Of a DNA stretch of 64,000 nt, positions 21,783-33,184 are shown one piece after another. Every line of letters starts with the position of its first letter. Position 1 is the first letter of the stretch. This DNA comes from Catonia carolina (Eukaryota; Arthropoda; Insecta; Hemiptera; Achilidae), in the NCBI GenBank assembly GCA_035578175.1, contig JAQMRL010000011.1, forward strand, positions 8,443,501 to 8,507,500, written 5' to 3'. The position numbers were made by a program, and so were the translations under genes. Below the pieces are notes generated by a model. That model was not told where the DNA came from. It did not search any database and worked only from the letters and a program-made list of their open reading frames with translations.

Positions 21783-21985
21783 CGGTATAAACCGTATGAT
21801 CTGGCCAGCCGACAGCCCAGACTTAAATTCCATTGAGCACGTTTTGGTTATGCTTAAAAAAAAGTTCGTCAACGTAATGCAGTGAATCTTCAACAGCTGT
21901 GTCATTTGGCGAAAGAAGAATGGTAGAAAATCGACCGGGAAGAAATCTAAAACTTGGTTCAAGGAATATCGAGATGGTTGCTAAT
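21783..21985 (+). pseudogene. Tc1-like transposase C-terminal fragment
   Basis: The plus strand reads MIWPADSPDLNSIEHVL, then KKKFVNVMQ, a stop, and after frame changes KKSKTWFKEYRDG. 'WPxxSPDLNPIEhvW' contains the final catalytic Glu of Tc1 (DD34E) transposases. Only the end of the gene survives and it contains stop and frame errors. Terminal inverted repeats were not located. Confidence 0.75.
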
Positions 21986-22088
21986 GTAATTAAGGTAAGA
22001 GGGGGCTCAACTTGTTACTGAATTACTAATTCATTATAAATCACGTAATAATCATTTACTTTTAATTTTTTTCCATTAAGTACGAACT

Positions 22089-22413
22089 GACCCACCGGGT
22101 TGGTCTAGAGGTAAAGTCGTCGCCAAAATCAGCTGTTTAACAGCTGATTTTTGGAGACGAATGTTCTGGTTCAAATCCTAGTAAAGGTAGTTACTTTTAT
22201 AAAGATTTGAATGCTAGACAGTGGTTACCGTTGTACTTTGATGGTTGGGGTTCAATTAACCATACTCTCTCAGGAATGGTCGGCCTGAGTCTGTACAAGA
22301 CTACACCTCATTTACACGTCATACATATCATCCTCATCTCATTGGATCATGGGGTTGCTTATTGTTTTGAATTGAGCAGATTGCAACGTACACCTATTAG
22401 GAATTAAAAAAAA
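22089..22413 (+). repeat. SINE-B, full length, with 11-bp TSD
   Basis: A tRNA-like A box (TGGTCTAGAGG) near 22101 and B box (GGTTCAAATCC) near 22171 are separated by a perfect hairpin (AAATCAGCTG / CAGCTGATTT, loop TTTAA). The body runs through 'gacagtggttaccg' and 'caattaaccatac', ending in poly(A). The TSD AAGTACGAACT lies at 22078-22088 and 22414-22424. Related copies are at 33643-33830, 38172-38396, 54499-54790 and 58350-58605. Confidence 0.92.
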
Positions 22414-22691
22414 AAGTACGAACTAAAATGGAAAAAATATTCAATATTGTAAGTAACCCTTCCGTTTTTGTTAAAAACAAATTTAGTGTTTTTAAAGATA
22501 GCTTATTTTACTTTTTCATGGAATTACCATAAATCAAATTTACAACTGTTTATTTTGTTAAAAAATATTAAATATTGCGTAAAATTATAATAAAAGGAGA
22601 AGCAGTAACAGAAATGAAACTGAAATATTGAAGAAAATGTTTTTTTTGTTTAGCCCAAAATCTTACATGATGCGTTAATTTTGTTCAGGAC

Positions 22692-23772
22692 TTTATGAGG
22701 AAGGAAAATATTGTTGGCCTATTCTTGTCGATTTTTTTAAAAATCAAGTTTTAACTGGATATACACGTTTACAGATTCCTGAACCAAAAAACATGTTTTT
22801 AGCAATTGATCTGCGCGCGCACGTGTGTGTGTGAACAAAATACCTAAAGAACGAAAGATAAATATAATATAGTACTAATATAGTACGACGGTAAAAATTG
22901 GAACATAAATATGATACCGGACCCGACACGAACATTTTCATCAAAATCTATCAACCGGAAGTAGTAGTTTATTCGTGCAGTTTATCAATTTTTTTGCAGT
23001 TTTCTAAAAAACGGCTCTTACGATTTTTTTTATAAATCGCCTCGTTTACTACATTTTTTTATGCTCTACAAGATAAAGTAATCCCCATGGCTGCTGAAAT
23101 TCTTGGGGGCCTGTGCTTTCGTACGATAAATGTTTTTTTTTTTTTTTTTTTACGACTGCGGCCTCAATATAAATTTTAAGGGCAAAAGATTACGTTTTGT
23201 GTCGTTAATTTATAGGTTTATTTTAAGTTAGGTATATAGTCAAAGTTGTAGACCATTTAAAATCCTACAATTTTTATTTCAAGCGTTTTTGTCGAACGCT
23301 TTGTTTCATACCATTTAGTGATATTCTGAATTTTTTCATAAAAATCGGTAAAAAAATGGGACTTTTTTAAATTGCAGCCTGAATGTACACCACTTTACGA
23401 CAAATGTGTATAGTTAAAGTTATAAAAAATTACAACTTTTATTTTAAGCATTTTCTTCTACAGAGCTTTAGTGTCAAAATTAGAGATTTTCCGTATTTTT
23501 AAGCCAAACTTGATTTTCATTTTGCATCATTCATTCATGATTAAAATTAGGATATGTTTTTCATTTTACATCTTTACTAATGATTAAACATTAAACAGTC
23601 CCGGGTTCGATTTCCGGTCAGGTCTGGCATTTTTTTGTCACTCATCTTCATCTATCATCCTTCTCACCGTCTGTATTAGCAGCAATATTGCAAAAAGTGT
23701 CAGACGTAAAAAAATAGATTAAACATAGGTTATATTGTTCATTGTTTACATTGACGAGAGAAAGTTGTGTGC
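22692..23772 (+). repeat. LR970 dispersed repeat, forward, diverged
   Basis: It contains the family landmarks in order: 'gaaccaaaaaacatgttttt', an alternating (GC/GT) tract, 'atcaaccggaag', 'ctacaagataaagta', the two 'ttaaaatcctaca'-type blocks and a right end 'gagagaaagttgtgtg'. It is more diverged than the copy at 24883-25849 and carries a SINE at 23592-23716. Confidence 0.85.
23592..23716 (+). repeat. 5'-truncated SINE-A inside LR970, 10-bp TSD
   Basis: It starts at the B-box region (GGGTTCGATTTCC) and ends 'gtcagacgtaaaaaaa'. The TSD GATTAAACAT is at 23582-23591 and 23717-23726. The A box is missing, consistent with 5' truncation. Confidence 0.88.
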
Positions 23773-24056
23773 TCTAATTTGTTGTCGTATTGGTGTAAGA
23801 TTTCTTGTAAAATTCAGTCATCTATTTTCCTAGGCCTTTTGACCCAGAAACAATTTAATTGCTTATTCACCAACTTCAAAAGAACGGATACCTCCGTTTA
23901 TGATCTTACTACTTCTTAAGTACCTAAATAACTTTCATGAAAGGTCATTTTATACTTGACTAACAAAATTTAATTGTAGGCCTACTATACGAAGTACAAT
24001 ATTTATATCCCGCTCGATGGAAAATTTCAATGTTAGTTCTATTTCCATAATGAAGA
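23773..24056. other. Spacer, no feature seen
   Basis: Under 300 bp of AT-rich sequence between LR970 and the purine tract. Confidence 0.4.
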
Positions 24057-24245
24057 CAATAAAAAAGCTGGAGAAAATGGAAAAGGACATGAAGAAGATA
24101 AAAAGAAGGAGGAGAAAATGTAGGAGAAGGAGAAAAAGGAGACGGAGGAGGGAAAGAAGGGTAGGGAGGCGATGGAGCATAAAGAGAAGTAGAAGCGGTT
24201 GAGGGTGGCGGAGAAGAAGATGATGAGAAGAAAAAGAAGGAGATA
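24057..24245 (+). repeat. Polypurine (GA-rich) tract
   Basis: Nearly 190 bases that are almost entirely A and G on the plus strand (GGAGAAGGAGAAAAAGGAG-like). The basic and Ser/Pro-rich open frames on either strand are by-products of this composition. Confidence 0.8.
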
Positions 24246-24253
24246 ATAAAGTA

Positions 24254-24838
24254 CAAGGAGTGGCTATTAAATAACAAGACTGACGTTGTAAAAAAGCTTT
24301 TTGTTATTTTATACATAATTACTTATTGTCACCTTCAATAAACACTCCTCTATCCCTACAACGCTCCATGCAAATTTTCCATTGTTGTAAACAGTGCTGG
24401 AGGAAGTCATCTTCTGTCAGCTCCTTAAGACACATGCCGCTTCCTCTATTACAGCTTCCACAAACTCAAATCTTGTCTCTTTTAATGCAGATTTCACTTA
24501 GGGAACAGGTAGAAGTCACATGGTCACATGGATCTGGTGAATAAGGTGGTTGATCTAACACTGAGATGCTGTACTTGGCTAGGAACCTCTTGACAGATTC
24601 TGTCAAGAGGTTCTTGACAGAACCTTTTGACGCGGAACGAGCTGGCGCATTGTCTTGGTGGAGAACCCATGATTTGTCCTTTCACATTTCGGAGCATTTT
24701 CCTTACTCGTTGACGTAGTTTAGAATACCTCAAGGCAATAATATTGATTAATTGTTTGACCTTCAGGAACCCAGTGAAGGTACACAATCCCATGGATATA
24801 AAAAAAACAATCATCATTGCTTATAATTTTGACTTGAT
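24254..24838 (-). pseudogene. mariner-family transposase, catalytic half, decayed
   Basis: On the minus strand, from about 24838: HGIVYLHWVPEG-type sequence read across frames with TINQYYCLEV and KLRQRVRK, then (frame changed) WVLHQDNAPA containing the second catalytic Asp, FLAKYSISVLDQPPYSPDPC (third-Asp region with a small deletion), LTEDDFLQHCLQQWKICMER and CRDRGVFIEGDNK at the C-terminus. A terminus resembling a mariner TIR (GGAGTGGCTATTAAATAAC) follows a TA at 24252-24253. The N-terminal half is missing. A 13-bp perfect hairpin with a 3-nt loop (AACCTCTTGACAG) sits at 24586-24614. Confidence 0.78.
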
Positions 24839-24882
24839 CATTCGAGCTGTTTTGGCTGTCCAAAAAGCACCTCGTATTTTAT

Positions 24883-25014
24883 TACTTTCTCTTGCCTATA
24901 TGAATATATAGGAAGGAAAGTATTGTTTTCATGTCGGTTTTTCGAAATCGAGTTTTCACCGGATCTATACGTTTTCAGACCCCCTGAACCCAAAAAACAT
25001 GTTTTTAGCGATTG

Positions 25015-25066
<52 letters not shown>

Positions 25067-25849
25067 ACAGAATATATCAAGAACGGAACATCGTACGAAC
25101 TTGAAACTTGAAACTTAAGTTACGTACCACTACCGGACTCGACACGAAAATTTTTATCAAAATCGGTCAACCGGAAGTGGTAGTTTATTCGTGTAATTTT
25201 TCACTTTTTTGCGATTTTCTCAAAAACTGGTCCTACGATTTTTTTAAAAATCGCCTGGTTTACTCAATTTTTTATTCTCTACAAGATAGGGTAGGCGTCA
25301 TGTTTGCTGAAATTCTGGGTGAGGCTGTTTTCACGTAAAAACGTTGTTTTTTTAAGATTACAGCTTTAATATGCATTTTAGCGCAAAACTTTATATAATA
25401 AAAGTTGTAGAGAATTTAAAATCCTACAACTTTTATTTCAAACAATTTTTTGTATAACGCTTAGTTTAGCGGTAATTTGCGATTTTCTGTTTTTTTCTCA
25501 CGAAAATGTGGGAAAAATTGATTTTTTTAAGATTTCGGCCTTAGTATGCATTTTACGACAAAAAAGTATATAATTTAATTTATAGAAAATTAAAAGACCT
25601 ACAACTTTTATTTAAAGCATTTTTCTCTACAGAGCCTAGTTTAGAGAGAAAGAGTGATTTTCCGTATTTCTAAGCCAAACTGAGGTTGATTTTCATTTTG
25701 CATCATTCACTCATGATTAAAATAAGATTATGTTTTTGAGGTTAGTTTTTTGTTTATTTCTAATATTTTATTATTAATGTTAGGTTTATTATTAATTATT
25801 TGCATTGGCAAGAGAAAGTTGTGTGAGTGTTTCACACCAGATTTTTTTT
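24883..25849 (+). repeat. LR970 dispersed repeat, best full-length copy
   Basis: This 967-bp copy is the reference for the family. The left end is ACTTTCTCTTGCC (24884-24896) and its reverse complement GGCAAGAGAAAGT lies at 25807-25819, some 30 bp from the right limit 'ttcacaccagatttttttt'. Internal features in order: 'gaacccaaaaaacatg', a (TG)n tract (25017-25058), 'atcggtcaaccggaagtgg', and two related ~190-bp blocks each containing 'acctacaacttttattt'-like text and 'gcattttacg/gcg'. No ORF of note. Inverted termini suggest a non-autonomous DNA element, but no TSD was proved. Confidence 0.85.
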
Positions 25850-26816
25850 CATAGAATTGCAAAAGTGGAGGATGTTAATATTCTCTTTAATGTTATCATT
25901 AAAGGTTCAGTTCATTAAATACATCTATAAATAGTCACTAATTTTAATAACAATTTTTAAACTTTGAATATTTTGTCCTACATTATTTTAAACTTTAAGT
26001 TAAACTGAAAAACTCTCGTTATATTAATAATATAACCATTTAAAAAAAGAAAATTATTACATTTTATTATGTAATTTATAACATCAAAAGGTTTGAATGT
26101 GATTTAAAATTTAAAAAAAATTAGTTTAGGTACAATATTATTTCACAAACATGAAATTTAATTTGTGATGTTTTTCATGTTAAAAACTTCAGTGAAACTT
26201 TTGTAAAATAATAAAATGAAAAATGTAATGTAAGGCAATACAAACATATTATCTGATGTTATTAAAACTAGATTAAATTTACATTTTGATACACTGATAT
26301 TAAATTATTTATCGGTTTTTACTTTCAGCTTCAGAAAATGACAATCATATCCAATAATTGTTTTTATTTCATATTTTATAAGTAGTACAGCTATTTAGAT
26401 AATCAATTTAATCACTTCATTATTTTCACACATTCTCTTTTATTAAAATCTATCAATATAAATAAACATTTCATAATCTACTCCCATACGAATTGTTTGA
26501 TTATAATATTTTTTAAGAAAATATTAATATGATTGAAAATTCAATATTTAGTCATAAATATTGAATATTTGTGTACAACATAATTATTTGTACTATGAAT
26601 GTTGGTGACTATAATTAAAATTTTAAATTATTTATTGATATTGCTAACGTAGATTTAAGAAGGCTTAATTAATTTAAGGAATAGGAAGGCTTAATTGAAA
26701 TATTACTTACGGTTGTTAGCGCGATGCGCGCGCGTTTGCTCCCGAGAGGAGACAAAAAAGGAATCGAGTAAAGATCCTGTGGGACCCTCCTCCTGAGCAG
26801 TGGACTGTATTCGTGG
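25850..26816. other. Gene-free, very AT-rich
   Basis: No recognisable feature until the GC-rich repeat. There is a CG-alternating run (gcgatgcgcgcgcg) at about 26721-26734. Confidence 0.5.
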
Positions 26817-27168
26817 CTTGGGGGCACGCCCCAGACCACACAGAGCTTGCCCATAAAACTGCAGTTTAGCTACCCTATATTCACCTGCTTTCGAGGTTAA
26901 TGGGCGCTGGCCGTTTCCATGTGCTACTTGTAGTGCATCGTTCTGCGTAGTACTTCCATGTGTGGTAGAGCCACGTGCAAAGCACTTTAGCGGCGTAACG
27001 AGCTCGACGGCGACTCGTCCAACGTTTACACGAGTACTGAGGGGAGTGGCGTACCCTGCGGCTCACGTCCGCACCCACTCGTTTGGGTTTGGCCTCTCAG
27101 GGGTTGTGGGTTTGCCTGCTAGGTAGCTTTCTAGGCCACTAAGCTAATTAAAGTCCTTGAACTGGGTC
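26817..27168 (+). repeat. GC-rich dispersed repeat, copy 2
   Basis: Homologous to 8329-8675 along its length in the same orientation (cagaccacacagagc, tgtggtagagcca, taacgagctcgacgg, ggcctctcagggg). The two copies differ by substitutions and small indels. Function unknown; no TSD seen. Confidence 0.7.
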
Positions 27169-27589
27169 TAGGTAGCCAAGGATTGTAAGATAAATACGCG
27201 TGTATACGTGGCCTACCTCTGCGTTTTGCGGAATTTTATATTTCGTTGGCCTACCCGAAAATGCGATGTGAAGAAATAAGAAATAATGCAGCCTCTTACC
27301 TCCTTTCGCAGCGTGATTAGTGATTACTCGTGATTAGTAGCGGATAAAAGGGGGAAAACAGGAATAAAGAACTAGGTATTCCTAGTTCTTTACCTACTGT
27401 ACTGCTGACTTCTTCCAGGCGATTTCTTCACTTCAGAAACCACGGTTGTAAGCCGTTCTCCGGGTGTGCGTAATGTCAGATAGTAAGTGGACGGACCAAC
27501 TGTAGGTCCTACACTGGGGCATCCTCAACCCCTTTTATTATTAACGGTTTTTTTGTATCCGAGGGTCCGAGAAAAATATTTATGTTCAC
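27169..27589. other. Unassigned, moderate GC
   Basis: It holds a small palindrome around 'aagaactaggtattcctagttctt' (27367-27390) and no recognisable gene. Confidence 0.4.
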
Positions 27590-27893
27590 TCTGCCACAAT
27601 GGATAAGTAGTGTTAGACTCAATTGAGGCGTCCTTGTTCAGCTTCAAGGAGGCCGTAACCGCCTACCAAACAAAAACCCTCCACCTAACCACTTGATCCG
27701 ACAACTTCAAATATCCTCAACCTCCCTCGGAATTATTAATATAATACTACAAGAGAAATGTAGGGTTAACATTTCAAGCGCATTGCCAGCGGGGCTTGGA
27801 AGGGAATCGTTGCTTAATTCCCCCTTCGCCGTCACCGACCAACACTCTTTCATTTTATTCATCTCTTTCATCACCAGCTCAGGAAACAAGTTT
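27590..27893 (-). mobile_element. 5'-truncated R1-like element (3' UTR only)
   Basis: Matches 3600-3910 throughout ('gactcaattgaggcgtcct', 'accgcctacca', 'aatactacaag', 'cagcggggc', 'caccgaccaacactc'). No coding part is present, as expected for a severely 5'-truncated LINE insertion. Confidence 0.72.
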
Positions 27894-28319
27894 TTTTAAT
27901 TTATGTCATTGACATTCATTTAAGGTGGGATAGAGTGATTCTGCTATTCTCTGGATGTTTCTGTATAAAGAAAAGACTTACATGTCCTAAATGACTCTAG
28001 GGTAGTTTAAGGATACTAGGATTAAAGTTCTCTTTCGTTAAGGATACTAAAAACTAACATGGCACGCTCAGGGAAGGTATTGAACCAAAGTTAATAGGAT
28101 TGAACGCTAACTGTTGTTATTCACCATGGACAAACCACGGCACATTCGAGGCTTCTCCAGAAGGTATGCCACGGTGAATTCTGTAATGAACAGAGCCTCC
28201 CATTTCAAGTTTAAAACAACTCGAAAGTAAATAACAAAACATATATTAGCTGTTATTCTGTGTATTGGTTCCTGCTTGTTTTGTTATAAAAGATACAAAA
28301 TTCAGTTAATTATATTTAC
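27894..28319. other. Unassigned
   Basis: Nothing recognised in about 425 bp. Confidence 0.4.
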
Positions 28320-28670
28320 AGGAATTTCTAAAATAAATAGTTCTGTTTCTTATCACATGGTCAGCCAATTAAATGACTGCATCATTTAAGAACAGAAGAG
28401 GCAGAGGTGTAAAAGACACTAATCAGAGTTATTTTCTCAGAAAGTAATGAATTTCATTATACAGTCAGACCCTGTGGTGAATGAAGTGAAGGTGTCATTT
28501 GCAGATTGGAAAATATGTGCTTTTCAGAGGGCCCGGCATGCTGATAAGCATACTTTTCCTATCAATGAGGAAGGCACGGGTAACCCACCTCACTCCTCGT
28601 TTTACTTAGTAAAACCACTACAGGTTCAAACCAGCCTTTCGGGTGATGACTTAAACAACAATAGGAATTA
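28320..28670 (+). repeat. Repeat C, copy 1
   Basis: A ~400-bp family found four times in the window (also 31105-31525, 41415-41815, 62915-63345). Landmarks: 'tggtcagccaatta', 'taagaacagaa', 'gaatgaagtgaaggtgt', 'tttacttagtaaaacc' and, at its end, 'ggttcaaaccagcc' with 'gatgacttaaacaac'. Read in reverse, the GGTTTGAAC motif resembles a pol III B box, so a SINE-like origin is possible. The open frame inside this copy is not conserved in the others. Confidence 0.75.
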
Positions 28671-29565
28671 CTTAAGAATATTAGTAGGTACTATAAAACA
28701 ACGCATAAAAATTTATAATACTAACAAAGTATTGATTAAAAAACCACACTGCGATATGCAAAACTAAAAATTTATTATCATTTTATTACATATTATTCTG
28801 AATTATTGTTAAACGAGAAACAAAAAAAAAATTGCCACTCGTTTGTTAATAACCTGAGTGAACTTATAAATAGTAAAAAAAATATTATAATTTTTTTTTA
28901 AATTAATTATTTTCTTTAGGATTATTAATTAAATGTAAAACTAAACTAATCTGTATTAAATTAAATAAAATTCCAGACATTATTGCACCATTTGTTCCCG
29001 ACATGATTAAGTTTTCTTACGCCACATTTCAGTGTAGTCTGAATAATCAACTTGACAAGGGAAACGGGTATAAGAAATTTCACAGCAAATATGATGAAAA
29101 TGGTACTGCGGGGGTGTTCGTCAGATTAAGCACGTTGTAATATTCCCAGAGCTTGTCCTATAATAGAACAATACAACTGAGAAATGTATTGCTTGGATTT
29201 ACTATCCTAAAGATTTCTCGATTCTGAATTTTGTCAGTGACATAACATTTTGCGTGATTACCAAATTTAACAGTACGACAGGAGTAGATTTGTTTCTCAA
29301 AAGTAAATAAGCTTAACTAATAGTTTTTGTATTATTGATGAAGTTTTTGTGTCTAACGAACAATTTTCTGTCATTAATATATTTCAAGGACAGTTGTATC
29401 AACAGCTAGGATTATTATTGGAGATATGTTTTAAAAATTTTGAGAATATAACATTATGACAGAGGTAGCAAGACCGTATAAAAAGTGTCGCTCAGTACTA
29501 AAGACAGCAGGAGTCACGCAAATCGTGGTATATAGCGTTAATTTAACATTTTGACGTTTATTCAG
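28671..29565. other. AT-rich, gene-free
   Basis: No recognised element. Confidence 0.45.
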
Positions 29566-29955
29566 GGTTCTTTCTAAAGCTAGTTATTTATAACTAACGA
29601 AACCTCCTTTTCTTTTAAATTTCTAAAAAATATTAATTTACGAAATAATCATTTGAATTCATAGTCACAGTTATAACATCTAGAAATTACACTAATCTGT
29701 TTAACTTAAAAGCCTACCAACGATTTTATTTTAATATAAAATGTTTTAAACCTTAACCAAGACTTCTTTCAAAAGCTGGTTATTTGTAAGTAACAAAACC
29801 TCATTTTCTTTTAAATTTATAAAAGATATTTATTTACGAATTCATTATTTGAATTAATAGTCACAGTTATTACATCTAGAAATTACACTAATCTGCTTAA
29901 CTTAATACCTAATGATTCTAATTTAATAGAAAATGTTTTAAACTTTAACCAGGAC
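29566..29955 (+). repeat. Tandem duplication, two ~196-bp units
   Basis: Unit 1 (29566-29761) and unit 2 (29762-29955) share 'cttttcttttaaattt', 'atagtcacagtta', 'acatctagaaattacacta' and 'aaaatgttttaaac'. They differ by scattered substitutions, so the duplication is not recent. Confidence 0.85.
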
Positions 29956-31104
29956 TTAAACAAAACATAACCTAAAAAGATATATAGCCGTGTACATTCA
30001 AATAATTAATTTGGATTCCGATACAATTGTACTCTTAAGTGTTTGTCATGAAGAAACTGCTTCAATACGCAACGCGTTGTGTACAACCGTTTTTATTTAA
30101 CTCATTACCACTTTAAAAAAAAAATACTGGCTAAATAACAAAAGGTTAACTGCTTTACATGTAAAAACAAATCATGAAACGTCTTCGAAGGATAAGGAAT
30201 ACAACAAAGAAGCTAGAGAAATAAAATACAATAAAACATTCCACTCTATACTAGTAAAACCAATAAGACTGGTGGTAGTAGGAAAGTAATTAATTACAAC
30301 GTCAAAATGTGTAGGTTACTCATTTCTCGTACACAAACGCAGAATAGATAAAACACAATCCTCCAGCCGGTGTATGTCACAATGTCTACTGCTAAATAAG
30401 TAAATAAATAAACAAAAAATATAAAAAATTTTATCACGTAAAATAATTTAATAATATATGTGACAGTATTTGTCAAATGATTTGATAGTTTACTGGAAGG
30501 ATATGCTACTGGACTAACCAATAAATAGGAGCTGACCAGCCATCCTCTAGGAGTGACCAAGGAAAACTGTTCAAAAACTTAAGCAGGAGAGCCAAATTTT
30601 TGATACTATTGTAAAATATTCTTATTGTTTTTCTATATTTTTTAAGAAACTAAAATTTCAATTTAATACAATCAACAGTATTTACGGAAGTGTAAGTGTG
30701 CTGGTTTTAAAAATTCCTGTTTTTATCTTAATTAAGAAAAGCCCCAGTAGCAAAGTCGGTGTTTTAAATAAGATCTTTATTCAAGCATTTCTTTAATGCT
30801 TCTTTGTGAATTTTGTGCTAGGTGCACCGTATTGTGCACCTAGGTGAGTTTAAGGACTTTACCAAAACTCCATTTGTGTTAAAGAAAGTTGTTGTAAGCT
30901 GTGAGATAAAATTGGAAATTGATAATCAATATTATGTACTGCTAAAGGGTATATAGAGACCCACTACAAACTTCAGAAAGGAACAACGCCATAGAAGTGT
31001 CTTAGCACATATTCAGTACCCGTTATCTAAGAAATTATAAACAAATTAAACGACTTACACCAATAATTCGTCACTTGCTTTACTGAAAATATTAAATATC
31101 ATCT
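29956..31104. other. AT-rich, gene-free
   Basis: No gene recognised. A small palindrome 'ctaggtgcaccgtattgtgcacctag' in two arms lies at about 30820-30845. Confidence 0.45.
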
Positions 31105-31525
31105 GCTAATTTGTTTCTGTCGCTTAGGTCATCAGCCGAGACGCTAGATTGAAGCTCTAGAGGCTTAACTAAGTAAAACGGGGAGTTACGTGGTTTACCT
31201 TTGTGCCTTCCTCACTGAGTGAAAAAGTATGCTTATTAGCATACCAGGCTCTCTAAAAAGCATCTAATTTCCACCCTGAAAATTCTAATTGACACCTTAA
31301 CTTCATTCATCACAGGGTCTGGATATATATAATGAAATTCATTGCAGAGGTGATAACTCTAAAAAAGTTTATTTTACACCTTTACCTCTAAATGATTCTA
31401 CCCTTAAATGATTCAGTCCTATAGTTGGCTGACCACATGATAAGAAACAGAACTATATTTTTATCCCTGGAATTAGCAGATCGATTGCAAATAATTTAAC
31501 ACTCCGTCTGTCTGTTATGGGCAAA
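31105..31525 (-). repeat. Repeat C, copy 2 (reverse)
   Basis: Reverse complement of the family seen at 28320-28670 and 62915-63345: 'ctaagtaaaacg', 'cattcatcacagggtctgg', 'ttggctgaccacatga' and 'ctgtctgttatggg' at the far end. Confidence 0.75.
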
Positions 31526-32026
31526 AATATTTCTTCTAACTCATTTTAAGTAAAATAATTCAATTATATTTTCATCAGTTTTCTTGTAAAATGTAGCAGT
31601 AAAAGGAAAACAGTACAGACGTAATAAATGAGACATCACATGTGTGCGGTTTGTTTCATCAATGTTAGTGGCTGCTAACAGGTGTCATTTCATTTATCTC
31701 TGGCACTGCTCCAAATACTTCAGTAAATTAAAGCTTGGCTGGGTTTCAACATGTGAGTGATAATTGTTTGGATTTATACAGAAGTTGTAACATAAAAGAT
31801 CAATCGAATTAAAACAACAGTGATAACGAATCCTTTACATTCTATTTTCGTTTGAGATCATAGCGTCCCGTTAAAACAATTTCTAGTAAAACTTATTGCT
31901 AAAACAGAGATCTTGGATTCGATTACCGGATAGATCTGAAGTATTTCTACTCGTTTATTATACGATACCTTAGAGATGCGTTAACAAATAAAGTAAAACT
32001 AAATTTATGGTTCATGTCATCTTTAT
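31526..32026. other. AT-rich; possible SINE fragment
   Basis: Mostly featureless. At about 31905-31990 a B-box-like GGATTCGATTACCGG is followed by a body ending in an A-rich stretch ('aacaaataaagtaaaac'), suggesting a decayed tRNA-derived SINE. Confidence 0.35.
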
Positions 32027-33184
32027 TTAAAAAAATCTGGTGTGAAACAGTCACACAACTTTCTCTTTCCAATGCAAATAAATAACAATATAACCTAACA
32101 TTAGGAATAAAACATTTGAAACCTCAAAAAACATAACCTTATTTTAATCGCGAGTGAAATACAGAAAATGAAAATCAACCTCAGTTTGGCTTAAAAATAC
32201 GAAAAATCACTCTTTCACGCTAAATTAGGCTCTGTAGAGAAAAAATACTCTAAATAAAAGTTGTAGATATTTTAATTTCTTATAAATTTAAATCCACTTT
32301 TGTTGTAAAATGCATAGGTCTACTAATGCTGAAATCTTAAAAAAATCAATTTGTTACACATTTTCGTGAAAAAAAACAGAAAATCGCTAATTACCACTAA
32401 GGCCTTCGGGTCAGCTCAGTCAGTCAGCTGGTAGTAAGTCGCTATTATTTGTTAAGTAACACCGGTTGAGCAAGAGACTTTGTATGGTGACCAGCTGACA
32501 GCCATCCAGAAACAAACTCTACTGGGGGTTCCTGTTCAAACTCATGCCTTATTCACGTCAAATAATACAGCAAAAGCAGCGATCAAATTGGGCAGTTGTC
32601 AATAATGTACAGTTCCCGATAAAAAAAAAATTACCGCTAAACTAAGCGTTATACAAATAAATGTATGAAATAAAAGTTGTAGGATTTTAAATTCTCTACA
32701 ACTTTTATTATACACTTTTGCTGAAAAATGCATATTTAAGCCGCAATCTTAAAAAAAACAAGTTTTATGCGAGAAAACAGGTTTCCCAATAATTCCAGCA
32801 GACATGGCTCCTACCTAATCTTGTAGATCATAACAAATTTAGTAAATGAGGCGATTTAAAAAAAATTCGTAAGACCCGGTTTTAAGAAAATCGGAAAAAA
32901 TTGAAAAATGACTACTACTTCCGGTTGGCCGATTTTGATGAAAATGTTCGTGTGGGGTCCCTTAGTAGTATCCAACTTACGCTTCAAGTTTCAACTGCGT
33001 ACGATGTTTCGTTCTTGAAATATTCTGTTCACACACACACATGCGTTTCTTGAAAACATGTTTTTTTTGGGTTCAGGGGGTCTGAAAATGTGTAGATCCG
33101 GTGAAAATTGAATTTCGAAATTTCGACATAAAAACAATACTTTATTTCCTATATATTCATATAGGCAAGAGAAAGTAAAAACTA
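32027..33184 (-). repeat. LR970 dispersed repeat, reverse copy with SINE insertion
   Basis: Starts 'atctggtgtgaaacag' and runs in reverse through all family landmarks to 'atataggcaagagaaagta' at 33184. It is interrupted at 32401-32627 by a SINE. Together with 24883-25849 it defines both ends of the family. Confidence 0.88.
32401..32627 (+). repeat. SINE (third family) inside LR970
   Basis: About 227 bp from 'ggccttcgggtcagc' to a poly(A) stretch, flanked by ATTACCACTAA and ATTACCGCTAA. These correspond to a single site in uninterrupted LR970 copies, so they are a TSD. A-box-like (cagctggtag) and B-box-like (GTTCAAACTC) motifs are present. No other copy was seen in the window. Confidence 0.75.

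Noticed and set aside
24017..24202. Arg/Lys-rich open frame and its Pro/Ser-rich opposite-strand frame
   Set aside because: Both are by-products of the purine tract; no domain pattern.
28447..28767. 106-residue frame within repeat C
   Set aside because: Not conserved in the other three copies of the repeat.
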